Program-made: the position numbers and the translations under genes
Shown: positions 62,527 to 64,000 of the stretch, piece by piece
Layout of the letters: each line of letters opens with the position of its first letter
How positions within the stretch are numbered: position 1 is the stretch's first letter
Notes under the pieces: generated by a model
Database searches by the model: none
Told to the model about the DNA's origin: nothing
Seen by the model: the letters and a program-made list of their open reading frames with translations, nothing else
Source: Prochlorococcus sp. AG-402-K16
GTDB taxonomy: Bacteria; Cyanobacteriota; Cyanobacteriia; PCC-6307; Cyanobiaceae
Reading direction: 5' to 3'
Assembly: GCA_003216795.1 (NCBI GenBank)
Contig: QCIH01000003.1
Span: 96,112-160,111 of the forward strand
Length of the DNA stretch: 64,000 nt

Positions 62527-64000
62527 CTTGGTCGATAATTAATTCTTTAATTAATGGAGAAAGTGATAATGATCAATTTGGCACTGCAGTTGCTATATCT
62601 GGCGATGGTACTGTAATTGCCGCAGGAGCACCTTTTGCTTACCAATTTCAAGATACTACCAGACCAAGATTAGGAGAGGTTACTGTCTACAAAAATAATA
62701 GTGGAACTTGGGAGGTATATGGACAATTTGAGGGTGTTGATGATGGTGATAACTATGGAACTTCACTAAGCTTAAGTGATGATGGAAAAATAATAGCAGT
62801 TGGATCGATTGGTGATGGAGCTGGCGAAGTACGAGTAATTAGGCGTGATAGTCCTGGTGTTTGGACAGTGTACGGAATTTTTCGAGGCGGTAGCGGGGAT
62901 AATTTTGGTCAGTCAGTCAGTTTATCTGCTGATGGGACTGTTCTTGCTGTTGGCGCTGATGGAGGTAGTGGAGGTAGTCACTATACGAAGATCTATCAAT
63001 ATGCATCAGGGTCTAATTCTTGGTCACAATTGGGCAGTGACATAAACGGGAAAGTTGCAGGTGAAAAATTTGGGTATTCAGTAAGTTTATCCGCCGATGG
63101 AACTATTCTCGCTGTAAGTGCACCTTATAGCGATGATAACGTAATAGATATTGGAAATACTAGGGTCTATCAATATGCATCAGGGTCTAATTCTTGGTCA
63201 CAATTAGGAAGTGATATTAGAGGAGAAGCTACCGGGAATTACTCTGGTTCATCAGTAAGTTTGTCTAGTGACGGAACTATTCTTGCTATTGGTGCTCCTC
63301 ATAATGATGAGATTGGTAACAATTCTGGTCATACGCGTGTTTATCAATACGCAGGAGGATCATGGTCACAATTGGGAGCCGATATTGATGGAGAAGCTTC
63401 CCAAAATTACTTTGGTTCATCAGTAAGTTTATCTAGTGACGGAACTATTCTTGCTATTGGTGCTAATGGCAATGATGATTATGGTAACAATGCTGGGCAT
63501 ACGCGTGTTTATCAATATGCAGGGGGATCTTGGATACAAGTTGGAAGTGATATTGACGGATTTTCTGCAAACGAGCGATCAGGTTCATCAGTAAGTTTAT
63601 CTAGTGATGGTACTACTGTCGTTATAGGTCATCCTCATGCAGATGGGAGTGGAGGTTTAAGTGGAAGAATTAGTACTTTCTATAACCCTATAGCTCCGCG
63701 TGTTCTTAGTGTCAGCTCATCTACTGCCAATGGATCTTATAAGGAAGGAGATTCAATAACTATTAATGTTGCATTTACAGAAGCTGTCACTGTTGATCCT
63801 ACTAATGGAACGCCAACTTTAGAATTAGAAACCGGTTCAACAGATAGAAAAGCAACATATACTTCTGGATCTGGAACTAATACTCTAGCTTTTACCTATA
63901 CAGTTCAAGCCGGTGATACTTCCAGTGATCTTGACTACACCTCTGCCAATTCTGCACTGTCATTAAATAATGGAACCATAAAAGATGCTGATGGGAATAA
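62523..64000 (+). CDS. giant repetitive surface protein, N-terminal part (runs off the right edge)
   Basis: At least 492 residues, 3' end outside the window. From the start to about residue 385 there are repeats of a beta-propeller-like unit: FGSSVSLSSDGTILAIGA, then N/D-rich loop, TRVYQYAGGSWSQLGADIDG. The last copies have an exact 168-base period (63249, 63417, 63585) and are nearly identical in DNA, so duplication was recent. From about residue 393 an Ig/cadherin-like domain begins (KEGDSITINVAFTEAVTV, TPTLELETGS). Composition is rich in Gly, Ser, Asp and poor in Cys, as in type I secreted adhesins. It is probably the substrate of the exporter upstream. Confidence 0.8.
   Translation, partial: MTWSIINSLINGESDNDQFGTAVAISGDGTVIAAGAPFAYQFQDTTRPRLGEVTVYKNNSGTWEVYGQFEGVDDGDNYGTSLSLSDDGKIIAVGSIGDGAGEVRVIRRDSPGVWTVYGIFRGGSGDNFGQSVSLSADGTVLAVGADGGSGGSHYTKIYQYASGSNSWSQLGSDINGKVAGEKFGYSVSLSADGTILAVSAPYSDDNVIDIGNTRVYQYASGSNSWSQLGSDIRGEATGNYSGSSVSLSSDGTILAIGAPHNDEIGNNSGHTRVYQYAGGSWSQLGADIDGEASQNYFGSSVSLSSDGTILAIGANGNDDYGNNAGHTRVYQYAGGSWIQVGSDIDGFSANERSGSSVSLSSDGTTVVIGHPHADGSGGLSGRISTFYNPIAPRVLSVSSSTANGSYKEGDSITINVAFTEAVTVDPTNGTPTLELETGSTDRKATYTSGSGTNTLAFTYTVQAGDTSSDLDYTSANSALSLNNGTIKDADGN

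Noticed and set aside
62845..63045. 66-residue plus-strand ORF with hydrophobic stretch
   Set aside because: An alternative frame inside the giant repeat protein, created by the repeats.

Overview
The window is AT-rich, densely packed and reads as a marine Prochlorococcus chromosome, most likely a high-light-adapted type. The evidence is a chlorophyll-binding Pcb antenna gene, the psbD-psbC pair, ycf4, ycf39, ycf46 and petM, a divided pntA, a Fut-type iron-binding protein and many very small genes. No phycobilisome, transposase or CRISPR sequence was seen. All assignments come from reading motifs and remembered family patterns; no database was searched.

Layout. 0.0-6.4 kb is a minus-strand housekeeping run (serS, ycf46, yidC, PH-domain protein, rnpA, rpmH, DUF2808 protein, aroH, sppA). 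6.5-10.3 kb is a plus-strand run of a DMT permease and two glycosyltransferases. 10.3-13.0 kb holds small minus-strand transport and unknown genes. 13.1-22.3 kb is rich in iron-linked functions: flavodoxin, a Pcb antenna protein, a porin, a PKHD-type dioxygenase and, divergent from it across a palindrome, an iron-binding protein; glyQ and several small genes lie between them. A tRNA-Ser(CGA) at 22.35 kb opens an accessory island (to about 28.9 kb). The island has repeated GTGGTGGTGGAT blocks, a tRNA-3'-end-like remnant, a TPR protein with an 11-residue-periodic hydrophobic segment, a 52-residue CP12-like protein, a rhomboid protease, a broken gene, a Yfr2-like RNA candidate and a deacetylase/formyltransferase pair.

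29.6-54.2 kb is core again: ferredoxin, cobQ, maf, psbC/psbD, ycf4, a lipoprotein isomerase, ilvH, petM, ycf39, infA, NTRC, pntA/pntB, dxr, cysS, polA, an efflux adaptor and ychF.

54.2-64 kb is a second accessory region built around type I secretion. A minus-strand set encodes a parvulin-like isomerase, an ABC exporter with cyclic-nucleotide-binding and C39-like domains, and a HlyD adaptor. Divergent from it are a glycosyltransferase and the start of a very large repetitive surface protein running off the window. On the far side of the adaptor lies the decayed 3' end of another large protein, so the exporter appears to have lost or exchanged a substrate. A recurring oddity is that at least three genes (10.7, 35.4 and 60.6 kb) have conserved N-termini that begin at ATT or ATA rather than ATG, GTG or TTG.
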